A DNA stretch of 64,000 nucleotides from Chondrus crispus (GCF_000350225.1 NW_005179310.1:372001-436000), one strand, 5' to 3'; positions 28,986-39,814 are shown, counted from the first letter of the stretch. Numbers and translations are program-made. Notes: generated from the sequence alone by a model not told the origin.

Positions 28986-31900
28986 GGAGCGCACGTCGAG
29001 GCCTCCGAAGGCCCGACGTTAGGAGAACAAGACACCGGGACAGCCGACGTCCCGGGGAGGCGTAACAATGGCGACGGGGGCAACGACGACCGAAAAGATT
29101 CGGTCGACCCCCTGACTCCTGCGAGCCCAAGGTCGCCGGAGAAGGGTTCGTGTCGTACGGACTCGAATAATCCGGGGGGCGTCACTGATCCGCGGACGCC
29201 CCAAGAAAGGGGGAGAAGGAAACGCAAGCGGGGCCAGCACCGAAATCGAAGGCCCCGGCGGAACGACCTCACCGATAAGGCCGCCCCGAAGGTTGTCGAC
29301 GGCGTCATTTGCCTTATGACTTCGAAGATTTACAACGTCCTCGGCTCGATAGCCACAGAGGGAAATGCATTTAAACCCCGCACGATCGCCGTTGATACGT
29401 GCTCAGGGTATAATCTGGTGAGGAAGGCCGACCTTCCCCCCGATTGGACGAGTTACGTCGTGCACGACGCACCTCTGCCACGATTGGCAGGCGCGAATAG
29501 CAACCCCCTCAAGCTTTCGGCCGTCGTCCGCCTGGCTGTGCGGTTGAGGAACACGGTGTTCCGAATTCCGTTCGTAGTCGCAGACCAGCTCGCCGTGCCG
29601 GTCCTCCTCGGCACGGCCTTCATCGATACGCACGTGCGATGTATCGACATCGAAGCCCAACGAATGGAGCTACGCCAAGGCGGTTCCGTCGCCATCGTGG
29701 ACGGAAAGGGGGAGTCGACTCCCCCTACCAGGCGACACGGGCGACACACGGGTCGGCCAGACGTACGCGAGGAGGCCCCGCAGGCGATCCGAATCGCCCG
29801 CTGGGTTACCATCCCCGCGAGGTCGCAAGCCCGAGTGCGAGTCACCACTGCGGGGAGGGGCCTCGTATTCATGGAGCCGAAGCCGTCACTTCAACACCGA
29901 CATGGAGTGAGGCTGACAAACGGCGTCGTCGAGGTACTGCCGAATCAGATTTTCGACGTCCTCGTCGCGAACTTTTCGCGACGGGAAAGGCGGCTTCCGA
30001 AGCACACCGTCGTAGGGTATGCGACGCGCAACCCCCTCGCGATCCTGACGCCCGAACGTCGCGTCGCCGAGGGGGTCGCCCACGCGCTACACCTGACCGA
30101 CTTGACCGATCAAGTCGGGAAGGCAAGAGCTGGACGACCAAGCTCCGATGAGCTAGAGACCGTTAGAAGGGAACAGGTGGGTACGGACGATCGGCCACCT
30201 AGAGACCAACCGACGGCGGGAGGCAACGTAAACATCCACAAAAAGGATCCCAAAAATCCACCGATGGATTGGGAAAAAGAGGTGGACTTGTCATACATCG
30301 ACGATGACAAGCTCCATGGCCACGTACTCGAGATGCTCCGTAAGCATTCGAGTCTGTGGAGCGGTGCGCTCGGAACGATCCGAGCCACGGAACACCGCAT
30401 CCCTCTCGAACCGGGAACGAAACCGATTCGTTCGATGCCCTATCGGAAGGGGCCCGCCATGCGCGAGAGGGTTGCCAAGGAGGTCAACCAAATGCTGAAC
30501 GCAGGGGTTATCGAACCCGCCAGCACCGAGTGGGCGTCCCCCGTGGTGCTCGTCCCGAAGAAAGACGGCTCTCTTCGGTTCTGCGTGGACTACCGGCGTC
30601 TCATCGCGAAGACGGCAGCGGATTCGTATCCGCTGCCCCGGATGGACGACTGCATCGACTCGTTAGGAGATGCAGCCGTCTTTACGACGTTGGACTGCAA
30701 TTCCGGTTATTGGCAGATCCCCGTCGCTCCAGAGGACCGGGTCAAGACCACGTTTACGACGCACATGGGCACGTTTCGCCACCTGCGCATGCCGTTCGGA
30801 CTAAAAGGGGCACCGGCCACCTTCCAACGTGCATTGGATATTATCCTTTCCGGAGTCCGCTGGCAAATATGCCTCGTCTATCTCGATGACGTCATAGTGT
30901 TCTCGCGTACGGACGCGGAACACGCGAAGCATCTCGACACTGTCTTGAGCTTGTTAGGGAGTGCCGGCATCTCCCTCAAGCTCAAGAAGTGTAGCTTCTT
31001 TCAACCGAAGGTACACTACCTGGGGCACGTCATCTCCCCAGGTAAGTTGAGCGTGGCCGATACGGCGGCCGACGCCTTCCGAACGTTCACGTTCCCGAGG
31101 ACGCTGACGCAGGTGCGCTCGTTCCTCGGGGCGTGTAACGTATATCGCCGCTTCGTTAAGGGCTTCTCGAAAATAGCCCGCCCGTTGACGGATATGACGC
31201 GCAAGGATTCCGATCCTGACTTCTATAATCCTACCGAGGATCAACTCCAGGCGTTCGAGAACCTTAAGGAGTGCATGATCGCTCCGCCGATCCTCGCGTT
31301 GCCTCGGCATGGACGACCGTACATGATCGACACCGACGCGAGCGCCTACCAACTAGGCTGCACACTGCTCCAAGAGCACGACCAGCCAAACGATTGGCGC
31401 CGCGTTGGGTATTGGTCTTACTCGCTGAACGACAGCGAACGAAACTACAGCGCTACCGAGCGCGAATGCTTCGCCGTAGTGTGGGCCGTCCGTACACTAC
31501 GGCCGTACGTTGAAGGCACGAAGTTCACCGTCCGAACGGATCACGACGCCTTGAGGTGGCTCATGTCCCTCACCGAGAGTTCCGGAAGACTCACCCGGTG
31601 GCGGCTACGTCTGGCTGAATACGACTTCACCATTCAGTACCGCCCCGGGCGCGTGCACCAGGTACCGGACGCCCTGTCACGCCTCGTGTCGCCGAGAGTC
31701 GTCGACGACCCTCGCCCCAGCGTCGAGGTGGATGACGACATTCCCACCTTCGACGCGGGCACGACCGTTCGAGACGTATCGAACGAGCTCGCGGGCCACG
31801 TTTGCATCGCGAGCTGCGACCACGAGGTCGAGCACATCTTTGCGACGACACGGAACCAAGCCAGCTCACGAAGAAGGTCGCGCGCCCGAGCGCGCGACGA

Positions 31901-33551
31901 GCCGAGGGGTGACGACGAAGCCCCCGCTCTCCAAGGACCCAATTCGTTCTGGGAGGAGAATGACGAGTTCGACGCCACCGACATCGAGCGCACCGCAGAC
32001 CACGAGGCTGGCGCGCCCGACTCTTCGGTCGCCCCTCCGCAGGACGACCTTCCGGCTCCTCTTACGATAGAGGAGATTGCCGAAGAGCAACGCGTGGATG
32101 ACTTCTGCCAAACCGTTTTGGCACAACAGTCAGAGTCCCGGGACTCCGCGTTCTTCGAGGACCACCAGGGGGTGCTCAAACGGAGACACCCCTTCGACCC
32201 TGCTATCGTGCAGGTGGTGGTACCTCGGACGCTCCGCGCTAGGCTCCTTCGCCTGTGCCACAACCCGGTCATCGCAGGGCACCCAGGCCAAAACCGTATG
32301 TACTACGCGCTCCGTCGCGAGTACTACTGGCCCCATCTGGCTGCAGATGTTGCTGCTACGGTGCGAGGTTGTCGAACCTGCACGATGAACCGGGTCAAGC
32401 TGAGGAAACATCTCAACCGATTGAGATTGTTTCCAGCTACGAGGCCGCTCGAGAGTCTGGCCATCGACATCTTGGGGCCGCTCCCCAAGACGAGGTCAGG
32501 AAAACGGTTTTTGCTCGTGATCACGGACTGCTTTAGCAAGCTGACGCAAGTCGTTGCGCTTCGCACGATAACCGCATACACCGTCGCAGTTGCGTTCTGC
32601 GAATCGTGGGTGTTTAAGTACGGCGTCCCGCGCACGTTGCTGTTGGATAACGGACCGCAGTTTAATGCCAAGTTTTTCCACAGCACGTGCCGTGTTCTGG
32701 GGATAACTAATATGTACACATCGGCGTACCATCCCCAGACTAACGGGCAAGTCGAGCGATACAACCGAACGATCGCTGCGATGCTACGCAACTACGTAGG
32801 CGAGCATCAAGATGACTGGGACATGTACGTGGGGCCGCTTACGTATGCGTATAACTCCCACGTACACCGCACCACCAACAAGACGCCGTTCGAGCTCGTG
32901 CTCAGCAGACCACCGCCGGAGTTCTCGCTTCGACGAGCCGACGGTGACGTTCCCCCTGCCGACAGGGGGAACCAACGTGCCGAATTCCTCAAGACCTTGG
33001 ATTCGACAATCCAGAGGGCCTACGGGAGCCTGCTACGGACGCAGGCTCGCTACAAGCGCGACTTCGATAAGCGCATACGACGGATCAATTCGCGACTCCA
33101 TCCGGGAGAGTACGTATACCTCAACCCCACCGACGGGGGGAAGACTTCGAACAAGCTCGCGTCCCCCGCAGTCGGACCCTACCGCGTCCTCGCGAACGAC
33201 CACCGAACCATCACGATCGATCGTGATGGGGTCACTGAGCGGGTCTCCGCAGATCGTTGCGTATACGCGCCACCGCCGACGGACGCACTACGGGCGAGCA
33301 CAACCACCCCAGCTGACCTCGCCGACAAGGTCAGAGAGGGGACACAGTACGCTGTCGAGCGACTACTGAAGCACCGGGATATGGAAGACGGAACTATCGA
33401 GTTCCTCATCAAGTGGGCGGATTTCGACACGCCCACCTGGACTGCGCGGACTCACGTCCCGGAGGAGTTGGTGTCTCGTTACGCCCAACGCCTCCGGAGA
33501 CGCACCGGCATGGACCTCAACTCAAACGTGAACGCCGACGTTCACGCTTGA
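28971..33551 (+). CDS. Pol of gypsy A (PR, RT, RNase H, IN, chromodomain)
   Basis: 1526 codons, a separate ORF 140 bases after gag and in another frame. Order: basic linker, aspartic protease with DTCSG near residue 141 and VLLGTAFIDTH near 210, reverse transcriptase (about 480-660, FCVDYRRL, MPFGLKGAPATFQ, YLDD near 636), RNase H (about 780-905, DTDASAYQLG, ATERECFAV, RTDHDALRW), integrase HHCC zinc module (about 1095-1140), integrase core with DILGPLP near 1165, DNGPQF near 1227 and E in NGQVERYN near 1263, and a C-terminal chromodomain (about 1460-1510, FLIKWADFDTPTW). The reverse-transcriptase-before-integrase order and the chromodomain define a Ty3/gypsy chromovirus. How pol is translated without a gag fusion is unclear. 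Confidence 0.95.
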   Translation: MPIQEGAHVEASEGPTLGEQDTGTADVPGRRNNGDGGNDDRKDSVDPLTPASPRSPEKGSCRTDSNNPGGVTDPRTPQERGRRKRKRGQHRNRRPRRNDLTDKAAPKVVDGVICLMTSKIYNVLGSIATEGNAFKPRTIAVDTCSGYNLVRKADLPPDWTSYVVHDAPLPRLAGANSNPLKLSAVVRLAVRLRNTVFRIPFVVADQLAVPVLLGTAFIDTHVRCIDIEAQRMELRQGGSVAIVDGKGESTPPTRRHGRHTGRPDVREEAPQAIRIARWVTIPARSQARVRVTTAGRGLVFMEPKPSLQHRHGVRLTNGVVEVLPNQIFDVLVANFSRRERRLPKHTVVGYATRNPLAILTPERRVAEGVAHALHLTDLTDQVGKARAGRPSSDELETVRREQVGTDDRPPRDQPTAGGNVNIHKKDPKNPPMDWEKEVDLSYIDDDKLHGHVLEMLRKHSSLWSGALGTIRATEHRIPLEPGTKPIRSMPYRKGPAMRERVAKEVNQMLNAGVIEPASTEWASPVVLVPKKDGSLRFCVDYRRLIAKTAADSYPLPRMDDCIDSLGDAAVFTTLDCNSGYWQIPVAPEDRVKTTFTTHMGTFRHLRMPFGLKGAPATFQRALDIILSGVRWQICLVYLDDVIVFSRTDAEHAKHLDTVLSLLGSAGISLKLKKCSFFQPKVHYLGHVISPGKLSVADTAADAFRTFTFPRTLTQVRSFLGACNVYRRFVKGFSKIARPLTDMTRKDSDPDFYNPTEDQLQAFENLKECMIAPPILALPRHGRPYMIDTDASAYQLGCTLLQEHDQPNDWRRVGYWSYSLNDSERNYSATERECFAVVWAVRTLRPYVEGTKFTVRTDHDALRWLMSLTESSGRLTRWRLRLAEYDFTIQYRPGRVHQVPDALSRLVSPRVVDDPRPSVEVDDDIPTFDAGTTVRDVSNELAGHVCIASCDHEVEHIFATTRNQASSRRRSRARARDEPRGDDEAPALQGPNSFWEENDEFDATDIERTADHEAGAPDSSVAPPQDDLPAPLTIEEIAEEQRVDDFCQTVLAQQSESRDSAFFEDHQGVLKRRHPFDPAIVQVVVPRTLRARLLRLCHNPVIAGHPGQNRMYYALRREYYWPHLAADVAATVRGCRTCTMNRVKLRKHLNRLRLFPATRPLESLAIDILGPLPKTRSGKRFLLVITDCFSKLTQVVALRTITAYTVAVAFCESWVFKYGVPRTLLLDNGPQFNAKFFHSTCRVLGITNMYTSAYHPQTNGQVERYNRTIAAMLRNYVGEHQDDWDMYVGPLTYAYNSHVHRTTNKTPFELVLSRPPPEFSLRRADGDVPPADRGNQRAEFLKTLDSTIQRAYGSLLRTQARYKRDFDKRIRRINSRLHPGEYVYLNPTDGGKTSNKLASPAVGPYRVLANDHRTITIDRDGVTERVSADRCVYAPPPTDALRASTTTPADLADKVREGTQYAVERLLKHRDMEDGTIEFLIKWADFDTPTWTARTHVPEELVSRYAQRLRRRTGMDLNSNVNADVHA

Positions 33552-36500
33552 AGAGGGGGCCCCCAACCGCTCCTTTTGGGATAAAGGTAACCGACCGCGG
33601 TTAGGCAAAATTCCGATAAAGGGGCAAGGACACCGGTCCTCCAACCTCCCCCGACGGGGAGGTAGTCACACGACTCCAGGAGCAACACCGGACGAAGATC
33701 CTCGAAAGGAGCACGCAAACGCGAAGAAGTCGCATGACAGCAAGCAGTACGGGCTGCCCTATGACAATCCCAGCGGAAGCGGCAACTAACGAAGAAGAAC
33801 AACGGACCCTCCCAGCCGACAATACGGACCAGAGCCGCGGTAGCCCACAGGGGCATTAACACGACAGCATGAGTCAGGGGGTCCCGAATCTCCTCGCCGC
33901 CACAGGGGCGCAGCAGCGATCTGCATGAACTCTCGAATCGCCAATTGTTACACGCCAACTCACGGGGTAGGGCGTGGGATTTCACGCGCTCTGTGGCGTG
34001 CCATGCCCACCGAAAGGGTCGCCTCGATAACCTGGCGCCGGTGCGTGAGTACGCGAACGTACGGGGCGCCTAAAATAAGGCACGAGGAGCAATGGAGGCG
34101 TACCCATGCTCAAGGTACGGACCAAGTGAGGACGAAGTGAACAAGCCCGAACCGCAATTAATACGTCGGCGCGGAACTCGTGCCAAAACTGTCGACCCGC
34201 CTCACTGTCAGCCTGCGGTATGCACTGTAAATTAGGTACAGACCGTTCTGGCAAACCGCCGCCACCGACGGCAGAAGGTTAAAAACAGATGAAATTAAGG
34301 GCAAGTGGGAAATTACACCCTCATGCGCGTGTGGCACGTGCGGGACGCGCCACCCGCACCACACGTAATCGTGGACAGGAGAACGAAGCGGGCGTTGTGT
34401 CCGACACCTAGAGACAATCGCGTAAGGGGTGAGGCGGTACCGAGCCACGAGAACCCGCGCTGATTCCCCGCCGTCCTGGATGATCATCCAGCACACGAAC
34501 GAAAAGAGGCGCCGAGCACTCAGCTGCCACTGCCTGGCGCGCGCTGGAGTGACCACCGCTCCAAACGACAAGGCAGGTACCGCGTTGTCGCGGCGGCGTA
34601 ATCGCGACGACCGCGCCGTACAGTGGCGAAAGAACGCCAGGAGCGACGATTCACGCCGCGCCACTCATACTTCTTTTCCCCTCCCGCGTCCTTTGCATAG
34701 GGACGACGGAGTCGCCGTCGTCACCGACCAAGTCAGCCAACCTCTCGCCTCGGGGCGCTTGAGCGCGGCAGCGCAGAGGACACGGCGCCCTCAAGACCAA
34801 CACTAGCCCTCGCCATCGACGGTGAGGGGAGACGACTCGGATCTTATTACTACGACGAACCGGGCAAATCGCCTCACCCGAGGTAAGGACCACTCCGGGG
34901 TGGCGAAGGCGGAGGGGGCGGGACAGCGCGCATAACCCTCCCCGACAGACCTGAGAAGCACCGCGTGCCCGGACGGGATCGTTATCCCGAGCCACAGCAA
35001 AGATAGCGCCCGCGCCGCCCACAGCCGCCGAGGCGGCATAGTGACTTATGGCCCCAGCGTGACCGCGGCACCCTCGGCCGACGCGACAGGCACCCAAAGA
35101 CAGGGCGTAGGTCCTCCACCGTATACGATGCGGAGGAGGGGACCCAATCGCCGCCAGCTACCGAACGGCTAGGTCACGGCGAGACAGCGGAGGGCGACAG
35201 TCTACAGTTCAGAGATAGGCGGTATCGACTGCCATCGCCGAGCCGCGTAACTACGCGCGCGCGAAGACCCCACCGCCTCCGGACTATCGACGGGACCGAC
35301 GTCGACCTCGTACAGTTGACCGGAGAACACGCCCAAGTCCGGAACGAGAGAGAAAAAGGACAGTAGATGGGCCCCCGAAGGTCCAGAACGAGCCCCTCCA
35401 GCCGGGAAGGAACCCGACGACACAACAAGGCCTTCACGATATGGAAGTGGTCCAGTGTGACGCACGATCGACAGAAAAGCGGTGCGAATGAGACGGGAAC
35501 GACTTCTCGATACGGGGAGAGGTATAAGAAGGCTCGGCACCGTGCGCCGATGACTACACGAACGGTCAGAGTGGAACAGGGGCACGTCGCGAGCCACCTT
35601 CCGAAAACCTCGCAGTCTGCAACGGCGCCCCATGCCCTGTCGCTCGAACGTGGGGTGGTGCAGAAAAAGGAACCCCCCCGATACATCTGCGGAGTCAGAG
35701 GGAGGCGGCAATTGTCTGATAACGTCGACTGTAGCAAGCTGAGGAAAGAGCGTGGCATAATAAGAGGCCTTCGTGATGCCCGATCGACCTCTACTCCAGG
35801 TTCGACCCCTCCCCAGGGTACACACGAACGGTTTGGACCGTGACACAACGTCGCCACACGAGTGCCCTCACCGTTCAAGGGAAGAGGAATGATACTGCAC
35901 GCGCGGAGACGCCTAAGGCTCGGTATTGGAACGACCAAGACCCGGAGAGAGAGCACGATTGTCGATGAAGCCGCCGAGACCTCGTCGACGAGGTCGCGTT
36001 AGTGACCATGGACGAGATCCGCGCCGCGCTCAAGGACGTGCTCGATGACACGGAGTCCCTCTTAGAGCCCGATGGCACTACCCGAGCGCACGCGGAGCGG
36101 CTGCTGGCGCTGGCGCTGACGTGGTGGGGCCGCACCACACGTCACGGACTGCGCTGCGATTTTTTCGGCAAAAATACATTTTCGCGGGAAAATTATTTTT
36201 GGAATTTTTTTGGGTGATTTTATCAAGGTCAAGGCGCTTTTACACACGTGCATTGCTGGACAGCACGCGCGCGTGCATGTCACACTGTAGAGACTGCGCT
36301 CTACCGTAGTTGCTGGACAGAAACGCGTGCGCACGCGCGGCAGTCACGTCCCGCTCAACCCCCTCGGTCCTCCGCCTGCCCTCACCGTCGGTCCGGTGAC
36401 CCCACCTCCCCTCTTCCGCACGCGCTCACGCCGCTTCGCCGGCCTTGCAGCCGGCCTTCCTCACGCAGATGGACGAGCTGCGTTTCGCGCCCTCGCCCGC

Positions 36501-37306
36501 CGCCGCGCGCCGTCTCGCCGACCTTCGGGCGGGCCTCGTCTCGCTGAGCCCCGTCGCCACGTCGCCGCCCGCGTAGGCCGCGCGCCGGCTACGCAACGGG
36601 CGATGCGGAGTGGAAGACGTAGCGTGGTGTGAGGGAAGCTAATAGGACAAATCCCCGAGGGGGAGACGACCACAAGAAAACCGCGCTGACGCCTTTTCAC
36701 CTCCAGTTGCGAGGAGCTGCATGGCAATGGCTCCGTGAACGAGCGGTACCGACCGCCACCGCCATGGTCGCGCTGACCCCCTCCGGCGAGCCCGAGACTT
36801 CGCAGAAAGGGGAGGTCAACCAATACACGGACACACCGTGCCCTCGCTACCGATTGCGAGAGAAGCCAAGAATAAACGCAACGGCTGCGTACTGTACTCT
36901 TGCTACCGAGGCAAGGGACGACGACGGAAACGCGACGGCCGCGCGCAATGCCCTCGCCGCCGACGGCAAGGAGCACGAAGGGGAAGGACGGACGAGGAGA
37001 ACGGAGCATCAGAATTCGAAAGGGAACAAAGGAAAGTCGCGCGTGCGCGAGGACCCGACCGACCGACAATAGGCAGACGTGAGGAAGGCGACTTCGCTGG
37101 TGTCGGGACGGAGAGGGGAGACTGCCAACGGAAGGAACATGAACGGAAGGGGGAAGTAAGGAACAGAGCGCACGGCGCGCGAGGAAGCGTAAGACGGACG
37201 CAGGCGAGGGTCGATTGGGAAAAAGAGGATCGAGTCGAGGAGGGAAGCACGAGCAGCCCTACAAGCACATGTGAACGCGGACGTTCCCTCTTGAGGGGGG
37301 GGCCGT
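33552..37306 (+). other. Long 3' non-coding region of gypsy A
   Basis: 3.75 kb between the pol stop and the 3' LTR. No domain-bearing ORF on either strand; the antisense ORFs at 35174-35956 and 36461-37069 are low-complexity. Perfect inverted repeats continue, for example TAACCG with CGGTTA (33589-33604) and ACCTCCCC with GGGGAGGT around 33644-33663. The first ~25 bases resemble the start of the tail of B (GGGGGGCCCTCAACCGCTCC there), after which A and B appear unalignable by eye. Confidence 0.6.
37294..37303 (+). promoter_or_regulatory. Polypurine tract of gypsy A
   Basis: GAGGGGGGGG ends three bases before the TGTAG start of the 3' LTR. The same arrangement, CTTGAGGGGGGGG, precedes LTR C (minus strand, 63884-63900). 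Confidence 0.75.
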
Positions 37307-37976
37307 GTAGCATAAACCCCCCCCTGGGGCTTTATTTTAGATTAGATCAACTCAGAATCGGATCGGTTACTGTAGGGCTCGATGCTCTACAGTACCACCA
37401 CGTGTACCCCCAAGTACAGGGGGGCGCACGTGTACACGTGTACGCGCGGGACCGAAGAGCGCGCACACACGTGTACTGTCAGCCCCGATGGCTGACAGTA
37501 TTACAGTGTCGACCGACCGCTACAGTACGTCACTACAGTACATCGGTACTGTACTATTATGATAGGTTGTTATGTACATTAAATATGGAGCGGACCGGCG
37601 GCGGGGAAGGGCGACAAGCACGGACTTGTCACCCACCGACCGTCAAGGTCCGACTTCCCGCTTATTCTAAGGTAGCGTTCGCTAACTACCTTAGAGCGGC
37701 ACCGAGCGCGGGTTGAGGACGCGCGCGGTACGCCCACGAGCCAGCTCCGCCTCCGCCCGTCGGTACTGGATCGTCACCCAGTACCGCCCCGGGGCGTCGA
37801 GGCGTCGAACCGCTCGCGCGTACCGGCGTCCTCCGCGTTCCCGCTCTACCACGCTACCCGGGCCCGCTGCCCGGTGCCGTTAGCTGGTGTCCCGCTTCAC
37901 CCCCGTCTTCCCGTTCGGACGGGGTCTACGTCGAGCTGTGCATACACCCCTCTCCGTTGGGGGTGTTTATGCTACA
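37307..37976 (+). repeat. 3' LTR of gypsy A
   Basis: 670-bp direct repeat of 25510-26180 with the same 12-bp inverted ends. About five substitutions and one single-base length difference in a C-run separate the two, which indicates recent insertion. Confidence 0.95.
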
Positions 37977-37981
37977 AGAAG
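37977..37981. repeat. Target site duplication, right (AGAAG)
   Basis: Matches 25505-25509 exactly and marks where CACTA sequence resumes. Confidence 0.9.
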
Positions 37982-38264
37982 GTATTTTGTTACATTTGGC
38001 GATGCATACGGTTGTGCCGTTAATATTAAAGCTTGGTTCAATGAATAGAAACGGTAAAAAGGATATGCTCGTACTCGCATTTTGATGTGATGCCGCATGC
38101 AAAAGCTCAATGAATGGCTGTCGTTAAGGACAGCCATGCCATACCGAATTTGGTAATTTCAAATTGAGATTTCAGTACGACACGTGCCCATGAACAGTTT
38201 GAAATATCTAGCTACCGGTTTTTTCTGAACACTGCATATATATATATGCAGCAATATAGTTCCA
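37982..38264. other. CACTA sequence upstream of the transposase gene
   Basis: AT-rich, no gene seen. Before gypsy A inserted, this would have been the region just 5' of the tnp2 ORF, so it probably holds its original promoter. A TATATATATATGC run occurs at about 38237-38251. Confidence 0.45.
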
Positions 38265-38680
38265 GGACCAGATCCAACTCTCTGCACGCCCGTCGTCCGC
38301 AGTCTTGATCCACCATGCATCCCGTTTTCTGACAGTTTCCTTTCTGCGAGTTGCGTGTTCGGTTGAGATATCATCCACACAGTAAGTTAAGCCACTTCTC
38401 CCACAGTCTTGACCCACATCGCATCCGTTTCTCTAACAGTTTCCGTTCTGCCAGTTGCTTGTTTGTTTGAAATATCATCCACAGTAAGTGACGCCACTTC
38501 TCCCACAGTCCTGACCCACCACGCATCCATTTTTCTAACAGTTTCCTTTCTGCGAGTTGCGTGTTTGGTTGAGATATCATCCATAGTAAGTGACGCCACT
38601 TCTGCCACAGTCATGATCCACCGCGCATCCTCGTTTCTGACAGTTTGCTTTCTGCGAGTTGCGTGTTCGGTTGAAATCGC
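38265..38680 (-). repeat. Tandem repeat, about four units of 102-104 bp
   Basis: The words TTGAGATATCATCCA (or close variants), CCACTTCTCCCACAGTC, TCTAACAGTTTC and TTTCTGCGAGTTGCGTGTT recur with starts near 38363, 38467, 38569 and 38671, with a partial unit before. The repeat makes the minus-strand ORFs here (38371-38824) look periodic (for example EKWMRGGSGLWEKW), so they are not called as genes. Confidence 0.8.
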
Positions 38681-39368
38681 ATGCGGAGACACGAGTGCGC
38701 TGCAAACGTTCGGTAAATGAGCGCTTTCTCTAGGCAATGCCGTTTTACGATTACCTACAAAGCTGTAACGTAAGTTCGCACATTCTCTAACACATTGAAA
38801 GTTTCGAAGAACTGTTCTGACCAAGCCTCACAGCGTTCCTTGTCTCACTGCAGGTCAACCCGCCCGTCTTCTAACTCAGGATCAGGTAAGCCATCAGTAC
38901 ACCCTCCTTGGTCTCTCAGAATTCCAATCCACCATCATGACGTACTGTGACCGTAACTGACCTCTCCTGTTATGTTTCTTGGCGTTGATTATTGTATTTA
39001 ACGGAAGCGCAATCAACCACTGCTGCGGTATTCCGGTATTTGGACGGGGTAGATGTAGTGTATGTAGCCGTAACAAAACTCTTTGGTTGCTACAAATAAA
39101 TGTGATGTGAACGCCGCTGGAACCGCTATCGGTTTCATCCTTCGTGTTGGGACCGTTTCTGGACCGGCGGGGTGATATCACCTTTGCAAGAAAGGTACTG
39201 GACTAACATTTCATTGACTGAGAGTAGGTCGGAGCATTACGTCTAGTGCTGCATTGGAGCTGCGAATGGAGACATATTTTCACTGCCCTGGAGCAGCAAA
39301 ACATGGTCGTCGGTGGCTGCGCATATGCAGCGATGATCACCGTCTCATCATTGCATCAATGTAAAAGC
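38681..39368. other. CACTA right-hand region between repeats, no gene seen
   Basis: Nearly 700 bases. No ORF with recognisable features; the short minus-strand ORF at 38894-39181 has no family resemblance. Confidence 0.35.
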
Positions 39369-39686
39369 GTTTGGCCCCGCGGGACCTGCCCGTGTACAGC
39401 GCCAGCCAGCCATCTACCGCCGCAGGCCAGGCAGAGTCGCTGTGCCATAACTATGCTGCTTTCGAGCCAATGGCTTTTGGCACTGCGAGACTTACCCGTG
39501 TGCAGCGCCAGCCAGTCATCTCCCGCCACAGGCCGGGCAGAGACGCTGTGCAATAACTCTGCTGCTTTTCAGCCAATGGCGTTTGGCACTGCGAGACTTA
39601 CCTGTGTGCAGCGCCAGCCAGTCATCTACCGCCACAGGCCAGGCAGAGACGCTGTGCCATAACTATTCCGATTTTCAGCCGATGGC
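39369..39686 (+). repeat. Tandem repeat, three units of exactly 106 bp
   Basis: Units begin at 39369, 39475 and 39581 (GTTTGGC or TTTTGGC, then GCGAGACTTAC, CAGCGCCAGCCAG, CATCT.CCGCC, AGGCC.GGCAGAG and GCCAATGGC). They lie 140-460 bases from the right terminus, the usual location of transposase-binding subterminal repeats in CACTA elements. Unit 1 is the most diverged. Confidence 0.85.
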
Positions 39687-39814
39687 GTTATTGGTAAAAA
39701 ATGTGGAAAATCGCGACATGAAATCAACAAGCGTTGCTACATTTATGACACATTTTTTGCTGGCCCGGACCAAAATATTTGCGCCGATTTTTTATTGCCT
39801 CCGATAGGCTGATT

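Larger units (their letters stand above)
25510..37976 (+). mobile_element. Ty3/gypsy chromovirus A, looks whole, young
   Basis: 12,467 bp with LTRs of 671 and 670 bp that differ at about five bases and one indel (under 1 percent), a perfect AGAAG target duplication, primer site, separate gag and pol ORFs, a 3.75-kb non-coding 3' region and a polypurine tract. Both main ORFs are open. It interrupts the CACTA element just upstream of its transposase gene. The whole element is unusually dense in short perfect inverted repeats. Confidence 0.95.

Noticed and set aside
31634-32272. Antisense ORFs over gypsy pol, repeated in A, B and D
   Set aside because: They recur only because pol is conserved; their frames show no independent protein features.
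35174-35956. Antisense ORFs in the tail of gypsy A (also 36461-37069)
   Set aside because: Composition follows the GC-rich DNA, with no globular pattern, no domain and no counterpart in gypsy B.
38387-38824. Periodic ORFs rich in repeated motifs
   Set aside because: By-product of the 102-104 bp tandem repeat.
38265-39686. Evenly spaced repeats as a CRISPR array
   Set aside because: Whole units repeat without unique spacers, and the DNA is eukaryotic transposon sequence.
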